A stretch of 35,468 nt of DNA. It comes from Pedobacter panaciterrae (GTDB lineage: Bacteria; Bacteroidota; Bacteroidia; Sphingobacteriales; Sphingobacteriaceae). Within the stretch, counting starts at the first letter, position 1. Each line of letters begins with the position of its first letter. Shown here in pieces: positions 25,706 through 35,001 of this stretch. The position numbers were made by a program, and so were the translations under genes. Where the stretch lies: contig NZ_LGEL01000057.1 in assembly GCF_001636695.1 (NCBI RefSeq), forward strand, positions 1 through 35,468. Direction: 5' to 3'. The notes under the pieces were generated by a model. That model saw nothing but the letters and a program-made list of their open reading frames with translations. It did not search any database and was not told where the DNA came from.

Positions 25706-26674
25706 TTAATGGTTTTTATCTGACACTGACAACACAGGTTCCATTTTTCGGATTCCCTTTTCACTCAACATTTCTGCAATTTTATTCACCATATGAATAG
25801 ATGCTTCAATTTCATCTTTTCTGATGGCCACACTTTCAACGTTGAATCCGAAAGGAATTGACCGCTCTGCACAAAAAACAGCAAGCTCTGTAGCAATACT
25901 CAGGCAAACACTCACAGATTTTTCGAGCATGTTCTCGGCGTTTTTAAAATCTCCCTTCAGTTCGGCAGGAATATGAATACCCAGCCACTCCATAAAGTTT
26001 AGCGTCTTTAGCGAACCACAGGCAGTAAGTGTAAAAATCACAGTGGGGAACTTTACATTTTCTTTTTTGCAGGTACAATTAAGATCTTCTATTACCTGCT
26101 TTGCATAAGCTACATCAAATACGCACTGTGAAATGAAATAGGATACACCACAACTTACTTTATCAAGAATCCGCTTATCTTCATCCTTCAATACCTCGTG
26201 TCTCTCTGGAATAGTTACTGCACCAACTACGGAAGTTTTCTCATGCCTGCTCCATAGCTGATAGGCTTCCGGCAAACTGGTTTTTACCGGAAAATCCGGA
26301 GCAGGTATTCCTACAAACACAGGGTAGAAATTATGTCTATGAAGATTACCCAGCCAATCGGATAATTCTTCTTTTGAGAATTTCCCCGCAGGACGATAAA
26401 TGATTTTAGGCAAATCTAAATCCTGAAGATATGTACTCGCAAACATAAAAGGATCCAGGGCCTTCAAAAACGGAAATGGCCTTTCCTCACAAGTTCGGGC
26501 AGACTCATCCTGTACATCATATACAATCAATGCGTCAAGATCCAAATCGATCAGTCTCGCAATCGTCTTCCCGGCAATCTCTGCAATTCGTTCAGATCTT
26601 GTTTCTGATTTTGGAGGTGTGATACCGTAAGTTAAAATTCCGGACTGGCCGGATTTGATCTTTTTTAAGAACAT
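25706..26674 (-). CDS. Divergent methylenetetrahydrofolate reductase-like protein (MetF family)
   Basis: The 322-aa protein fits the MTHFR TIM-barrel fold: SGILTYGITPPKSE at the start (replacing the usual EFFPP), DALIVYDVQDE, FYPVFVGIPA, SYFISQCVFDVAYAKQVIED, and FTLTACGSLKTLNFMEWLGI. The canonical N-terminal Glu of EFFPP, used in proton transfer, is not conserved at that place. MTHFR makes 5-methyl-THF, the methyl donor of MetE. It is the last gene of the metE-glyA operon, 13 bp after glyA, which strongly supports a folate role. It could be a divergent MTHFR or a paralogue with altered chemistry. Confidence 0.72.
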   Translation of the reverse strand: MFLKKIKSGQSGILTYGITPPKSETRSERIAEIAGKTIARLIDLDLDALIVYDVQDESARTCEERPFPFLKALDPFMFASTYLQDLDLPKIIYRPAGKFSKEELSDWLGNLHRHNFYPVFVGIPAPDFPVKTSLPEAYQLWSRHEKTSVVGAVTIPERHEVLKDEDKRILDKVSCGVSYFISQCVFDVAYAKQVIEDLNCTCKKENVKFPTVIFTLTACGSLKTLNFMEWLGIHIPAELKGDFKNAENMLEKSVSVCLSIATELAVFCAERSIPFGFNVESVAIRKDEIEASIHMVNKIAEMLSEKGIRKMEPVLSVSDKNH

Positions 26675-26687
26675 GAGTTATGAAAGG

Positions 26688-27974
26688 TTATGATTTATAT
26701 AATGGATTTTCTGCCATCATTGTTTCCACTTGTTTACGAATTTTCGCTAATCCAAACTCATCTTCAGGATTTGTGATTACCTTATCGATCAGTTCAACGA
26801 TCTTTTCCATATGACTTTCCTTTAATCCACGAGTGGTAATGGCAGCAGTACCAATCCTTATCCCTGAGGTAACAAAGGGAGATTTATCATCAAAAGGCAC
26901 CATATTCTTATTCACTGTTATACCTGCTGCTCCTAATGCATTTTCAGCAGCTTTTCCGCTGATGTTCTTATTCCGCAGGTCGATCAGCATTAAATGGTTA
27001 TCTGTACCCCCTGAAATAATTTTATAGTCTAGCTTAACAAATGCTTGTGCCATTACAGCGGCATTCTTCTTTACCTGGGTAATATAATTTAAATAAGAAT
27101 CGCTAAGTGCCTCGCCAAAAGCAATTGCTTTGGCAGCAATAATATGCTCAAGTGGCCCGCCTTGCGTACCTGGAAATACAGCCATATCAACCAATGCCGA
27201 CATCTTTTTTAGTTCGCCCTTAGGCGTTTTCTGTCCAAACGGATTTTCAAAATCCTTACCCATCATAATCAGTCCGCCTCTTGGGCCTCTAAGGGTTTTA
27301 TGCGTTGTGGTTGTTACCACGTGGCAGTACGGCAACGGATTAGCGAGTAAGCCTTTGGCAATAAGACCTGCAGGATGTGAAATATCAGCAACAACCAATG
27401 CATTGATCTGGTCGGCTACTTCTCTTATGAATTTATAATCCCAATCCCTTGAATAGGCAGAAGCTCCGCAGATGATCACTTTTGGTTGCTCTTTTAAGGC
27501 AACTTCCTTCAATTGCTGATAATCAATCAATCCGGTTTCGCGGTCAACGCCATAGAAAAATGGCTTGTAAATCTTACCTGAAAAGTTTACAGGGGAACCG
27601 TGAGTGAGGTGCCCGCCATGCGACAGATCAAAACCTAGTATTTTATCTCCTGGCTGTAGCAATGCCAGAAAAACTGCAGCATTTGCCTGTGCACCTGAAT
27701 GTGGCTGTACGTTTACCCACTCAGCACCAAATAATTCTTTTGCTCTGGCAATAGCAATCTTTTCGATTTCATCTACTATCTCACAACCACCGTAGTAGCG
27801 CTTTCCAGGCAAGCCTTCTGCATACTTATTGGTAAGTACAGAGCCTGCAGCTTCCATCACCTGTTTGCTAACAAAGTTTTCGGAAGCGATCAGTTCGATA
27901 CCTGTTTCCTGACGTTCCTGTTCTTCAGAGATGAACTTAAATATAAGTTCATCTCTTTCTAATAATGTCTTCAT
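26688..27974 (-). CDS. glyA: Serine hydroxymethyltransferase
   Basis: A full-length 428-aa fold-type I PLP enzyme. Conserved parts include [20 protein letters not shown] (28-47), [13 protein letters not shown], the ADISHPAG motif (D197, H200), and [16 protein letters not shown] with the PLP lysine K226. It converts serine and THF to glycine and 5,10-methylene-THF. It sits between metE (14 bp gap) and the MTHFR-like gene (13 bp gap), so the operon encodes the whole route from serine to methionine's methyl group. Because the riboswitch should repress the operon when B12 is plentiful, another glyA probably exists elsewhere; that is inference. Confidence 0.95.
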   Translation of the reverse strand: MKTLLERDELIFKFISEEQERQETGIELIASENFVSKQVMEAAGSVLTNKYAEGLPGKRYYGGCEIVDEIEKIAIARAKELFGAEWVNVQPHSGAQANAAVFLALLQPGDKILGFDLSHGGHLTHGSPVNFSGKIYKPFFYGVDRETGLIDYQQLKEVALKEQPKVIICGASAYSRDWDYKFIREVADQINALVVADISHPAGLIAKGLLANPLPYCHVVTTTTHKTLRGPRGGLIMMGKDFENPFGQKTPKGELKKMSALVDMAVFPGTQGGPLEHIIAAKAIAFGEALSDSYLNYITQVKKNAAVMAQAFVKLDYKIISGGTDNHLMLIDLRNKNISGKAAENALGAAGITVNKNMVPFDDKSPFVTSGIRIGTAAITTRGLKESHMEKIVELIDKVITNPEDEFGLAKIRKQVETMMAENPLYKS

Positions 27975-27988
27975 TAAAAAATTATAAA

Positions 27989-30295
27989 TTAAATTACGCC
28001 TTCTACGCTGATCTGTTCGCGTGCCTGTTTGGCGGCAGCCACCATATTTTCTAAAGCTGCTTTTGTTTCAGGCCATTTACGTGTTTTAAGTCCACAATCC
28101 GGATTTACCCAAAGGTTGCGTGCAGGCAACAAGTCCGCAGCTTTTGCTAACAGAGATGCCATCTCTTCAGTACTTGGCACACGTGGTGAATGGATATCAT
28201 ATACACCAGGGCCAATCTCGTTTGGATATTCGAAATTAGCAAATGCCTGTAACAATTCCATTTGTGAACGAGAAGTCTCAATAGTGATTACATCGGCATC
28301 CATTGCAGCGATGTGTTCGATAATATTATTGAATTCACTATAGCACATATGCGTATGTATCTGTGTTTTATCTTCAACACCACTTGCTGTAATACGAAAG
28401 GCTGTTACTGCCCAGTCAAGATAATGCGGGTGCTTGGCTTTTCGTAATGGCAATCCTTCACGGATAGCCGCTTCATCAATCTGAACGATACCAATACCTG
28501 CCTTTTCAAGAGCTACAACCTCATCACGGATAGCAAAAGCGATCTGATTGGTCGTCACATTCCTAGGCTGATCGTCGCGTACGAAAGACCATTGCAAAAT
28601 CGTTACCGGACCGGTCAACATACCCTTCATTGGTTTATCGGTTTGCGCAGCAGCAAATTTGCTCCAGCGTACCGTCATGTCAGCAGGACGGCTAACATCA
28701 CCATAAATTACAGGAGGTTTCACACAGCGACTGCCGTAGCTCTGTACCCATCCGTTTTTAGTAAACAGGAAACCATCCAGTTGTTCACCGAAATATTCTA
28801 CCATATCGTTACGTTCAAACTCACCATGTACCAGCACGTCTAAACCAATTTCTTCCTGCCAGCGAATCGCCTCAACAGTTGCTTTTTCAATTGCACTATC
28901 GTATTGCTCCAGGGTTAACTCGCCTTTTTTAAATTTAGCACGTAACTGTCTGATATCATCAGTTTGAGGAAATGAACCGATGGTAGTTGTTGGAAACGAA
29001 GGTAAATTGAAACGATCATTGTGTAACTTTTGACGCACAGGAAAAGCACTTTTACGTGTTGCATCTGCTTCAGTAATACCAGCTACACGATCTTTAACCG
29101 CTTGCTTATGTACCTTCTGTGATGACTGTCTGCTTTCAATGGCTTTTTTATTGACTAGCAACAACTCATTGTTTCCTTCCGCAATCTGTTTCAATTCACT
29201 CACTTCATTCAATTTCTGCCTGGCAAAGGCCATCCAGTTCTTGATTTCAGGATCAATCGCAGTTTCCAGATCCAGATCAATAGGGCTGTGTAAAAGTGAG
29301 CATGAAGGAGCAATAATTATCCTATCAGCGCCAAGTTTCTCTATGGCTTTATTGATCAGACTTAAAGACTTTTCGAAATCGTTTTTCCAAACATTACGTC
29401 CATCAACCACGCCTAAAGAAAGCTGAAGCTGTTCAGGAATCAGTGCCAACACCTCATCAAGTTGTTCCGGTGCACGAACCAGATCAACATGCAATGCATT
29501 TATCGGAAGCCCTACTGCTAATTGTGCATTGTCTAGCAATGCTTCAAAATAGGTAGCTACCAGCAGTTTAATTCCACTCACACGGTTTGCAATGCTGCGA
29601 TAAGCATAATCAAATGCTTCTTTCTCTTTTTTCGAAAGGTCAAGTGCCAGACAAGGTTCATCCAGCTGAATCCATTCGGCGCCCTGTTGTTTCAGGCGGT
29701 TGATGATATCAATATATACAGGTACCAGTTTTTTAATAAGGTCTATACGCTCAAACCCTTGCTCTTTCTCTTTACCAAGCAACAGATAACTTACAGGGCC
29801 CAGCAATACTGGTTTAGCTTTTTGTCCCAGCTGCTGTTTTGCACTGTTATATTCAGCAAATATATTTTCATTGAAAATTTTGAATTCCTGATTAGCGGTA
29901 AATTCAGGTACGATATAATGGTAATTGGTATCCAGCCATTTGGTCATTTCCATTGCAGTGATATCCAGACCATCTTTCTGATAACCACGTGCCATCGCAA
30001 AATAAAGATCAATTTCATTATTAGACTTGATCTGTGACAATACCGGAGAATACCGTTGAGGGATAACACCAAGCAACAAACTTGTATCAAGTACCTGATC
30101 ATAGAAACTAAAGTCATTACAAGGTATCAGATCAATACCGGAGTTTAGTTGAGTCTGCCAGTTTTCTTCCTTAATTTTACGGGCAACCTCCTTGAGTTCA
30201 GCCAGGTCAATTTTAGCAGCCCAATATTGTTCACAGGCTTTTTTCAGTTGTCTTTGGTTACCAATTCGCGGGTATCCGAGGTTTTGTGTTAACAT
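27989..30295 (-). CDS. metE: Cobalamin-independent methionine synthase
   Basis: A full-length 768-aa MetE with both barrel domains: N-terminal (about 1-325, [20 protein letters not shown]) and catalytic C-terminal (about 425-760, [14 protein letters not shown]). The zinc ligands are present: H649 and C651 in [10 protein letters not shown]673 and C734 in [11 protein letters not shown]. It transfers the methyl group of 5-methyl-THF polyglutamate to homocysteine without B12. It is the first gene of the metE-glyA-MTHFR-like operon, and a cobalamin riboswitch precedes it, so B12 should turn it off in favour of MetH. Confidence 0.97.
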   Translation of the reverse strand: MLTQNLGYPRIGNQRQLKKACEQYWAAKIDLAELKEVARKIKEENWQTQLNSGIDLIPCNDFSFYDQVLDTSLLLGVIPQRYSPVLSQIKSNNEIDLYFAMARGYQKDGLDITAMEMTKWLDTNYHYIVPEFTANQEFKIFNENIFAEYNSAKQQLGQKAKPVLLGPVSYLLLGKEKEQGFERIDLIKKLVPVYIDIINRLKQQGAEWIQLDEPCLALDLSKKEKEAFDYAYRSIANRVSGIKLLVATYFEALLDNAQLAVGLPINALHVDLVRAPEQLDEVLALIPEQLQLSLGVVDGRNVWKNDFEKSLSLINKAIEKLGADRIIIAPSCSLLHSPIDLDLETAIDPEIKNWMAFARQKLNEVSELKQIAEGNNELLLVNKKAIESRQSSQKVHKQAVKDRVAGITEADATRKSAFPVRQKLHNDRFNLPSFPTTTIGSFPQTDDIRQLRAKFKKGELTLEQYDSAIEKATVEAIRWQEEIGLDVLVHGEFERNDMVEYFGEQLDGFLFTKNGWVQSYGSRCVKPPVIYGDVSRPADMTVRWSKFAAAQTDKPMKGMLTGPVTILQWSFVRDDQPRNVTTNQIAFAIRDEVVALEKAGIGIVQIDEAAIREGLPLRKAKHPHYLDWAVTAFRITASGVEDKTQIHTHMCYSEFNNIIEHIAAMDADVITIETSRSQMELLQAFANFEYPNEIGPGVYDIHSPRVPSTEEMASLLAKAADLLPARNLWVNPDCGLKTRKWPETKAALENMVAAAKQAREQISVEGVI

Positions 30296-30358
30296 TTCTT
30301 TAAAGATTTAATTAAAAAACAGATAAAAATGCTTTTGCCAAACTTTAAAATGCTTCAC

Positions 30359-30404
30359 AAAAAAAAGGGCATACTGTGACATTCGGACAGACAGATTGCC
30401 TGCC
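30359..30404 (-). terminator. Possible terminator hairpin of the riboswitch expression platform
   Basis: On the minus strand GGCA...CTGT pairs with ACAG...TGCC with interior loops, followed by eight T (A-run 30359-30366). It lies between the riboswitch aptamer and the metE start. The stem is weak, so control may instead act on translation. Confidence 0.3.
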
Positions 30405-30454
30405 TAAAAAAATCATCAGATCAGACCACTTGCTTTATTTCGCGAAAGCATTAT

Positions 30455-30625
30455 CCTTCCAGAAAAGGCAGGTATCCTGACTTATAACATTTTAACCGTC
30501 CTTCCCATCCGTATACCAGACAGTGGACATTACAGGCTAAAACTTTTGATGTTACTTACAGTTGCGCGACAGCCCGTGATTTTCACACGGTTCCCTTTTA
30601 ATTCCGATTTCTCGAAAACCCTTTC
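30455..30625 (-). ncRNA. Cobalamin (B12) riboswitch upstream of metE
   Basis: On the minus strand the conserved blocks occur in the right order: GGGAACCGTGTGAAAATCAC (near 30575-30595), the B12 box GCTGTCGCGCAACTGT (30558-30573), variable stems, and AGTCAGGATACCTGCC (30467-30482). These match the cobalamin riboswitch core (GGGAA, GGTGAAAATC-like, GCNACTGT, CAGGATACCTGCC). It lies in the 5' leader of metE, 160 bp before its start. Boundaries are approximate. Known B12 riboswitches before metE switch the gene off when the vitamin is present. Confidence 0.93.
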
Positions 30626-30691
30626 CAGTCGATAAAGTAAAGAAAAGAACTATTGTTATTACCCAGTCCAACAGTAGGACTAAATTCTAAA

Positions 30692-30699
30692 CAAATCTA
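30692..30699 (-). promoter_or_regulatory. Putative -7 element of the metE operon promoter
   Basis: TAGATTTG on the minus strand is a full match to TAnnTTTG and lies about 70 bp upstream of the riboswitch. No clear TTTG is found at the expected -33 position. Confidence 0.35.
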
Positions 30700-30750
30700 T
30701 CAATAAAGATTTAATCACTACTAACTAGTAAAAATTTAAGCATAAAAATC

Positions 30751-30758
30751 TACATTTG
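30751..30758 (+). promoter_or_regulatory. Putative -7 element of the Lrp/AsnC gene
   Basis: TACATTTG matches TAnnTTTG and lies 66 bp before the start codon. The -33 partner is not clear. Confidence 0.35.
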
Positions 30759-30823
30759 CACAATAATTAAGAATATTAAACTTACAAGAACCCATAATCA
30801 TAAAAATAAAAGAAAATTATTCT

Positions 30824-31285
30824 ATGGAAGAATTGGATGAGACAGACTTATTACTGCTAAAGATATTGGGCAGTAATTCGAACTATACGATAAAGGAACT
30901 TGCTGTTAAAGTAAGTCTGTCGGCCTCACCTGTTTTTGAACGGGTTAAAAGGCTGGAAAACAGTGGATACATCAAAAAGTATATTGCTATACTTGATGCG
31001 GAAAAATTTAACCAGGGATTTATTGTTTTTTGCAACATTAAACTCAAACAGCATGACAGGAAAATAGGTAATCAGTTTGTAGAAGATATTTTAAAGATTG
31101 ATGAAGTTGTTGAATGTTATAACATTTCCGGAGATTTTGATTTCATATTAAAAGTCTATGCAAGAGATATGAAACATTATCAGGATTTTGTGTTTAACAA
31201 ATTAGGCTCCGTTAAAAGTATAGGCAGTACGCATAGTACTTTTGCAATGGCAGAAATAAAAAACTCCTATAACATTAGCTTTTAG
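30824..31285 (+). CDS. Lrp/AsnC-family transcriptional regulator
   Basis: 153 aa with an N-terminal HTH (LDETDLLLLKILGSNSNYTI, then KELAVKVSLSASPVFERVKR) and a C-terminal RAM/AsnC ligand domain (about 65-140, VVECYNISGDFDFILKVYAR). Family members sense amino acids and control amino acid metabolism as dimers of dimers. It diverges from the metE operon across 528 bp that contain the riboswitch, so it may regulate this operon or itself. The effector cannot be told from sequence. Confidence 0.9.
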   Translation: MEELDETDLLLLKILGSNSNYTIKELAVKVSLSASPVFERVKRLENSGYIKKYIAILDAEKFNQGFIVFCNIKLKQHDRKIGNQFVEDILKIDEVVECYNISGDFDFILKVYARDMKHYQDFVFNKLGSVKSIGSTHSTFAMAEIKNSYNISF

Positions 31286-31389
31286 ATTTCCATCGGATAA
31301 TTCATGAACATAGCCATTTAGTCTATTCCTTATAATAGATATCTGATTTAATTTAGCTTTTCAGAAACCACTGATATAATGTAAAACTT

Positions 31390-32883
31390 ATGAAAAAGCA
31401 TATAATTATAACATTTCTAATGGCTTTAACTTTTAATTATTGCGTTGCCCAATTATTGGTTCCGGCCACGAAACCTAATTCAGCGCAGCAGGCTATGATT
31501 AAAAGGGGCTACGGCATGTTCATCCATTTTGGCATCAATACATTTAACAACACGGAATGGTCTGATGGAACTTTGCCATTAGAGAGTTATAACCCAACAA
31601 ACCTTGATCCCGATCAGTGGGTGCTTACGGCAAAAAAGGCCGGATTTCGTTATGTATTGCTGGTTACCAAGCACCATGACGGATTCTGTTTATGGGATAG
31701 TAAGTATACAACCTACGATGTGGCTTCATCCCCGGTGAAAATGGATGTTGTAAAAGCTGTATCAGATGCCTGTAAGAAATACGGAATCCAATTTGCGGTT
31801 TATTATTCACTATGGGACAGAAAGGAACCTACTTATAAGGACAAAGACCCACAGAAATATATCAACTATATGCTAAACCAGTTAACAGAATTATTTACAA
31901 ATTACGGAACAATTGGTGAGTTGTGGCTGGATGGAGGATGGGATAAAAAGCCGTCCGACTGGGGTATTGATCAGGTTTATAGCTTAGTTAAAAAATACAA
32001 TCCTGATTGCGCAGTAAGTGTTAACCATACTATTGTAAACGAAGAGGGAAAACGTAACTACACGCCTCCAGCCAATATGACTGAGGATAATAAATATTTC
32101 TTTCAGTATTTCCCATCCGACTTTCGATTATGGGATCCGGAATTAGCTGCCAAATCGGATAAAAAACAGTACCTGCACAATGGAAAATCATATTATCTCC
32201 CCTTTGAGCATACTATTTGTATCAGCAAAAGATTAAATTGGTTTGAAAAATCAGAACCTTTACCAACCAGAGATTTAGATGAATTGGAAGAGCTGTTTTA
32301 CTGGAGTACTGATAATGACAATTGCCTTGTAATGAATGTACCTCCAGACCAAACCGGGCGCATACGTGAATATGTTGCCAATACAGCCATCGGGCTGGGC
32401 AAAAGGCTTAACCTGTCGTTAAATAAGCCCTTGCCTAAAAACGGCAAATTCATTTCAATGAACAAACCGGTTATTGCAAATAGTGTTTGGGATGATAAAA
32501 ACGGACAATATGCAGGGAATGCTATTAATGATGGCAAAATGAATAGTCGTTGGGCAGCTAAAGACACACTGGCTACTGTTGAAATGGAATTAAACCCCTC
32601 AGAGTCGTTCAATAAGATCACTATATTTGAATATCAGGATACAAAAAGATTACCAGATGGTTTTTCTCAGGTAAGAGTTCCACGTATACAGCAATATAGC
32701 ATCGATATTATGTTAATGGGACAATGGCAAACTATTTACCTTTCTGACGAACCTATGGGAGACTGTAAGGTGATTAGATTGCCATCAAGTTATAATACCA
32801 ATAAGCTGAGGCTTAGGGTGCTCAAAGCAACTGCCCCACCGTCGATTTATGAATTGAGTGTGATCAATATGCCTGCAAAGTAA
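31390..32883 (+). CDS. Exported GH29 alpha-L-fucosidase
   Basis: A signal peptide (1-20, ending NYCVA before Q21) is followed by a GH29 catalytic barrel: RGYGMFIHFGINTFNNTEWS (39-58), LLVTKHHDGFCLWDS (90-104) and GELWLDGGW with the likely nucleophile D181. Other conserved parts are YYSLWDR and LVMNVPPDQTGRI. The C-terminal 130 residues (about 355-495, SVWDDKNGQYAGNAINDGKM) look like a F5/8-type carbohydrate-binding domain. The layout with a binding domain is like GH29-B alpha-1,3/4-fucosidases, though subfamily is inference. It removes fucose from glycans outside the cytoplasm. There is no SusC/D pair in the window. Confidence 0.9.
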   Translation: MKKHIIITFLMALTFNYCVAQLLVPATKPNSAQQAMIKRGYGMFIHFGINTFNNTEWSDGTLPLESYNPTNLDPDQWVLTAKKAGFRYVLLVTKHHDGFCLWDSKYTTYDVASSPVKMDVVKAVSDACKKYGIQFAVYYSLWDRKEPTYKDKDPQKYINYMLNQLTELFTNYGTIGELWLDGGWDKKPSDWGIDQVYSLVKKYNPDCAVSVNHTIVNEEGKRNYTPPANMTEDNKYFFQYFPSDFRLWDPELAAKSDKKQYLHNGKSYYLPFEHTICISKRLNWFEKSEPLPTRDLDELEELFYWSTDNDNCLVMNVPPDQTGRIREYVANTAIGLGKRLNLSLNKPLPKNGKFISMNKPVIANSVWDDKNGQYAGNAINDGKMNSRWAAKDTLATVEMELNPSESFNKITIFEYQDTKRLPDGFSQVRVPRIQQYSIDIMLMGQWQTIYLSDEPMGDCKVIRLPSSYNTNKLRLRVLKATAPPSIYELSVINMPAK

Positions 32884-32964
32884 TCTGGGCTGGCTTAAGA
32901 AATTAATATTTCTGTTCTTCTTATGAAAATTGAAGTCTATTGACATCATAAGTAAAAACAGACT

Positions 32965-33501
32965 ATGGCAACCTTAAGCATTCCTCAAAATGGCAAGGCC
33001 TTAAAAGGAAAAAACAGAACACTAAGAGCAGTTCCAGCAGTAGACCTTACTGCAATGGTAGATCTAGCATTTCTTTTGATAACGTTTTTCATGCTCACCA
33101 CGTCCTTATCCAAATCGCAAGCCATGGATATAGCAAAGCCGGTTATTGACATCCCGGATCAGCCTTATCCTGCCTCCAGAACATTAACTGTTCTTTTAGG
33201 TAAAAACAATAGCATTGTTTGGTATAAAGGAGAAATGGAGAAGGCAACTCCGCAACGCGTTAATTTCAAGATGATAACCAGTGTTTTAGCTCAAAATAAA
33301 AAAGAAATAGCCAGCTTGCACGGAAATGACCCGGGTAAATTTATGATTGTTATCATTAAACCAACAGAAGGTTCGTCATATAAGAATTTTGTAGACGTAT
33401 TGGATGAAATGAGTGTTAATGATGTGAAATCTTACCTGATTGATGACGATAGCCTGCAAAGTCGGGAACGGGGATATATGGAAAAATTTGGAGCGCTATG
33501 A
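32965..33501 (+). CDS. Orphan ExbD/TolR-family proton-channel protein
   Basis: A 178-aa protein with one N-terminal membrane helix (about 30-50, MVDLAFLLITFFMLTTSL) containing the key acidic residue D33, matching the proton-path Asp of ExbD, and a periplasmic domain of about 125 residues. The sequence before the helix (RAVPAVDLTAMVDLAF) is the Bacteroidota ExbD form. ExbD works with ExbB to energise TonB-dependent outer-membrane transport. No exbB, tonB or second exbD adjoins it, so it would have to join a complex encoded elsewhere. Confidence 0.88.
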   Translation: MATLSIPQNGKALKGKNRTLRAVPAVDLTAMVDLAFLLITFFMLTTSLSKSQAMDIAKPVIDIPDQPYPASRTLTVLLGKNNSIVWYKGEMEKATPQRVNFKMITSVLAQNKKEIASLHGNDPGKFMIVIIKPTEGSSYKNFVDVLDEMSVNDVKSYLIDDDSLQSRERGYMEKFGAL

Positions 33502-33881
33502 CCAATTTAAATTATCGATCTCTTTTCGGATGGATTAACAAAGTGCACAAAAACGAATAAAACGTATTAATGCGCATAAAACGCACAGAACGCATATTAC
33601 GACACGTATTTTTAAAACAATGTTAATTTTAGCGCATCAATCCGTTAAAAACCCCTGCTTCTTCTATAGTCAAACGCTAGATACTGTTCGGTTCAGGAAT
33701 AGTAATAACAGGTGTTTCACAGGTGTATAACAGGTGTATCACGCCTCTGCCGCATGTCTGTGTTCCTGTGAAACAGGGGCTTAGTTGGCGTGAAGCCTGA
33801 GTGTTAATGAAGTGGTTAATTTTTCTGAATTATAGCATAACACACACTTCGTCATCCAGTCCCAGTCCTCCCTCCCCAGGC
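33502..33881. other. Intergenic region with short repeats
   Basis: About 380 bp before repeat copy G with no coding frame. It contains three copies of an AACAGGTGT/ACAGGTGT unit (33707-33739), an inverted repeat GTTTCACAGG/CCTGTGAAAC (33714-33723 and 33765-33774), and a loose AACGCA/GCGCAT-rich stretch (33556-33600). No RNA family is recognised. Confidence 0.45.
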
Positions 33882-33954
33882 CGTCATCTCGACGATAGGA
33901 GAGATCTCTTGTTTAGGCATAGTTCAAGAGATCTCTCCTATCGTCGAGATGACG
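33882..33954. repeat. Inverted-repeat element copy G
   Basis: Arms 33882-33911 and 33925-33954 are perfect complements with a 13-nt loop. An 18-bp step to the right, GATGACG recurs (33950 and 33968). To the left, CGTCATCC occurs at 33850. The element separates the ExbD gene from the convergent two-gene unknown operon. Confidence 0.93.
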
Positions 33955-33961
33955 GATTGGG

Positions 33962-34414
33962 TCAGGATGACGTGTCTGTAATAATCATATATTTCTCATT
34001 GTCAATAAGCTCAATTGTTATTTTATAATCTGGGAATTCCAGATTTAAATTTTGCTGCATAATGGTATAGAAATTAGTGATTTGTTGTTGTGGTACAAAT
34101 AATTTATAACACATTATTTCCTGTAGCCTATAAGTGTTCTTTACATGAATAATGGTTTGTTGCTGGTTAATGGGCGTTCCTGCTCCGTAAGCTATAGCAA
34201 AGAGCTGCTCAACAGTGTGGTTAACTACTACAATGGTTTGGGCGCTATTATCTTTTTCAAAATTTAAGTCTGGCCATTCGCCAGACTTAAATTTTGAAAA
34301 ACCATACTGGTAAAGTTGCAGTTCACTTTGCTGTGCTGATTTTTCTTTGAAATGAAGATAACTAAAGTTCAAGCAGATGGTAGTCATTATGAAAGTTGGT
34401 TTGCTTGTTTCCAT
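33962..34414 (-). CDS. Hypothetical protein, 150 aa, weakly DUF3738-like
   Basis: There is no clear signal peptide, although the start METSKPTFIMTTICLNFSYL is mildly hydrophobic. The middle TIVVVNHTVEQLFAIAYGAG (about 60-79) and the later MQQNLNLEFPDYKITIELID weakly resemble the DUF3738/TIGR03435 pattern of a motif ending in AYG followed by a processing-like half. This is not firm. The last residues, TDTSS, are encoded by ACGTCATCCTGA, the repeat-array unit that flanks copy G, so the C-terminus looks overwritten by repeat sequence. It starts 6 bp after the 147-aa gene. Confidence 0.6.
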   Translation of the reverse strand: METSKPTFIMTTICLNFSYLHFKEKSAQQSELQLYQYGFSKFKSGEWPDLNFEKDNSAQTIVVVNHTVEQLFAIAYGAGTPINQQQTIIHVKNTYRLQEIMCYKLFVPQQQITNFYTIMQQNLNLEFPDYKITIELIDNEKYMIITDTSS

Positions 34415-34420
34415 ATTTGT

Positions 34421-34864
34421 TTAGAGTTTGGTAATTACTCTGTATAGATTAAATTCTACTGTCCAGAAGGCTTCGGCAGTGTGCTTGCCATAGGCCTTGT
34501 AATGCGCTATTCCATCTTTTGTGATCATGAACTGATAGGCGTCCAGAACGTTTTCCGGAACTGGCAAAGTGTTTTCTTCTTCAGGGTCTAAGGTGATGAA
34601 TGCCCATTCCTCGTATTTAGGTAAAACCTTTTTTAATAAATCCTGTCCTTCGGGACTGCTGTAGTAACCTACTGGTGCATCCCAATAAGAGTGATAATTT
34701 AAATGGGCGTTTTCTTTAAACTCCCTGATTGCCGCTAAACGCCGATTTGTAAGCTCTATCCATTCCGGAGAGAGGTGAATGATTACAAATTCAACATTGT
34801 CCCATTTGCTTTTGGTATAGGCTTTAATGATGATATGCTGTGTTGGTTTTCTTGATCTTTTCAT
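34421..34864 (-). CDS. Hypothetical protein, 147 aa
   Basis: I do not recognise the family. The protein is soluble with a basic start (MKRSRKPTQHIIIKAYTKSK), Trp/Tyr-rich stretches (NYHSYWDAPVGYYSSPEGQD, about 56-75), and no signal peptide or membrane helix. It is the first gene of a two-gene unit that is bounded on both sides by inverted-repeat copies (H upstream, G downstream). The pair has no neighbour that suggests a role. Confidence 0.6.
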   Translation of the reverse strand: MKRSRKPTQHIIIKAYTKSKWDNVEFVIIHLSPEWIELTNRRLAAIREFKENAHLNYHSYWDAPVGYYSSPEGQDLLKKVLPKYEEWAFITLDPEEENTLPVPENVLDAYQFMITKDGIAHYKAYGKHTAEAFWTVEFNLYRVITKL

Positions 34865-35001
34865 GTTTTAGTAGTTAATTTTTAGGCAAAGCGTGGCCAT
34901 TACGATAATTTGATTCGTTTTTTTTGGTGTTTTTAGTATTGAGTAATTAGGCATTATCTTGCCACCCCCGTTATCTTGCCACTCCCGTCATCTTGCCATC
35001 C
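34865..35001. other. Intergenic region with tandem units leading into copy H
   Basis: About 135 bp. The right part (34960-35001) consists of units CTTGCCACCCCCGTTAT, CTTGCCACTCCCGTCAT and CTTGCCATCCCGTCAT (16-17 bp), each ending in CGTTAT or CGTCAT in phase with the core of copy H. Confidence 0.75.
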
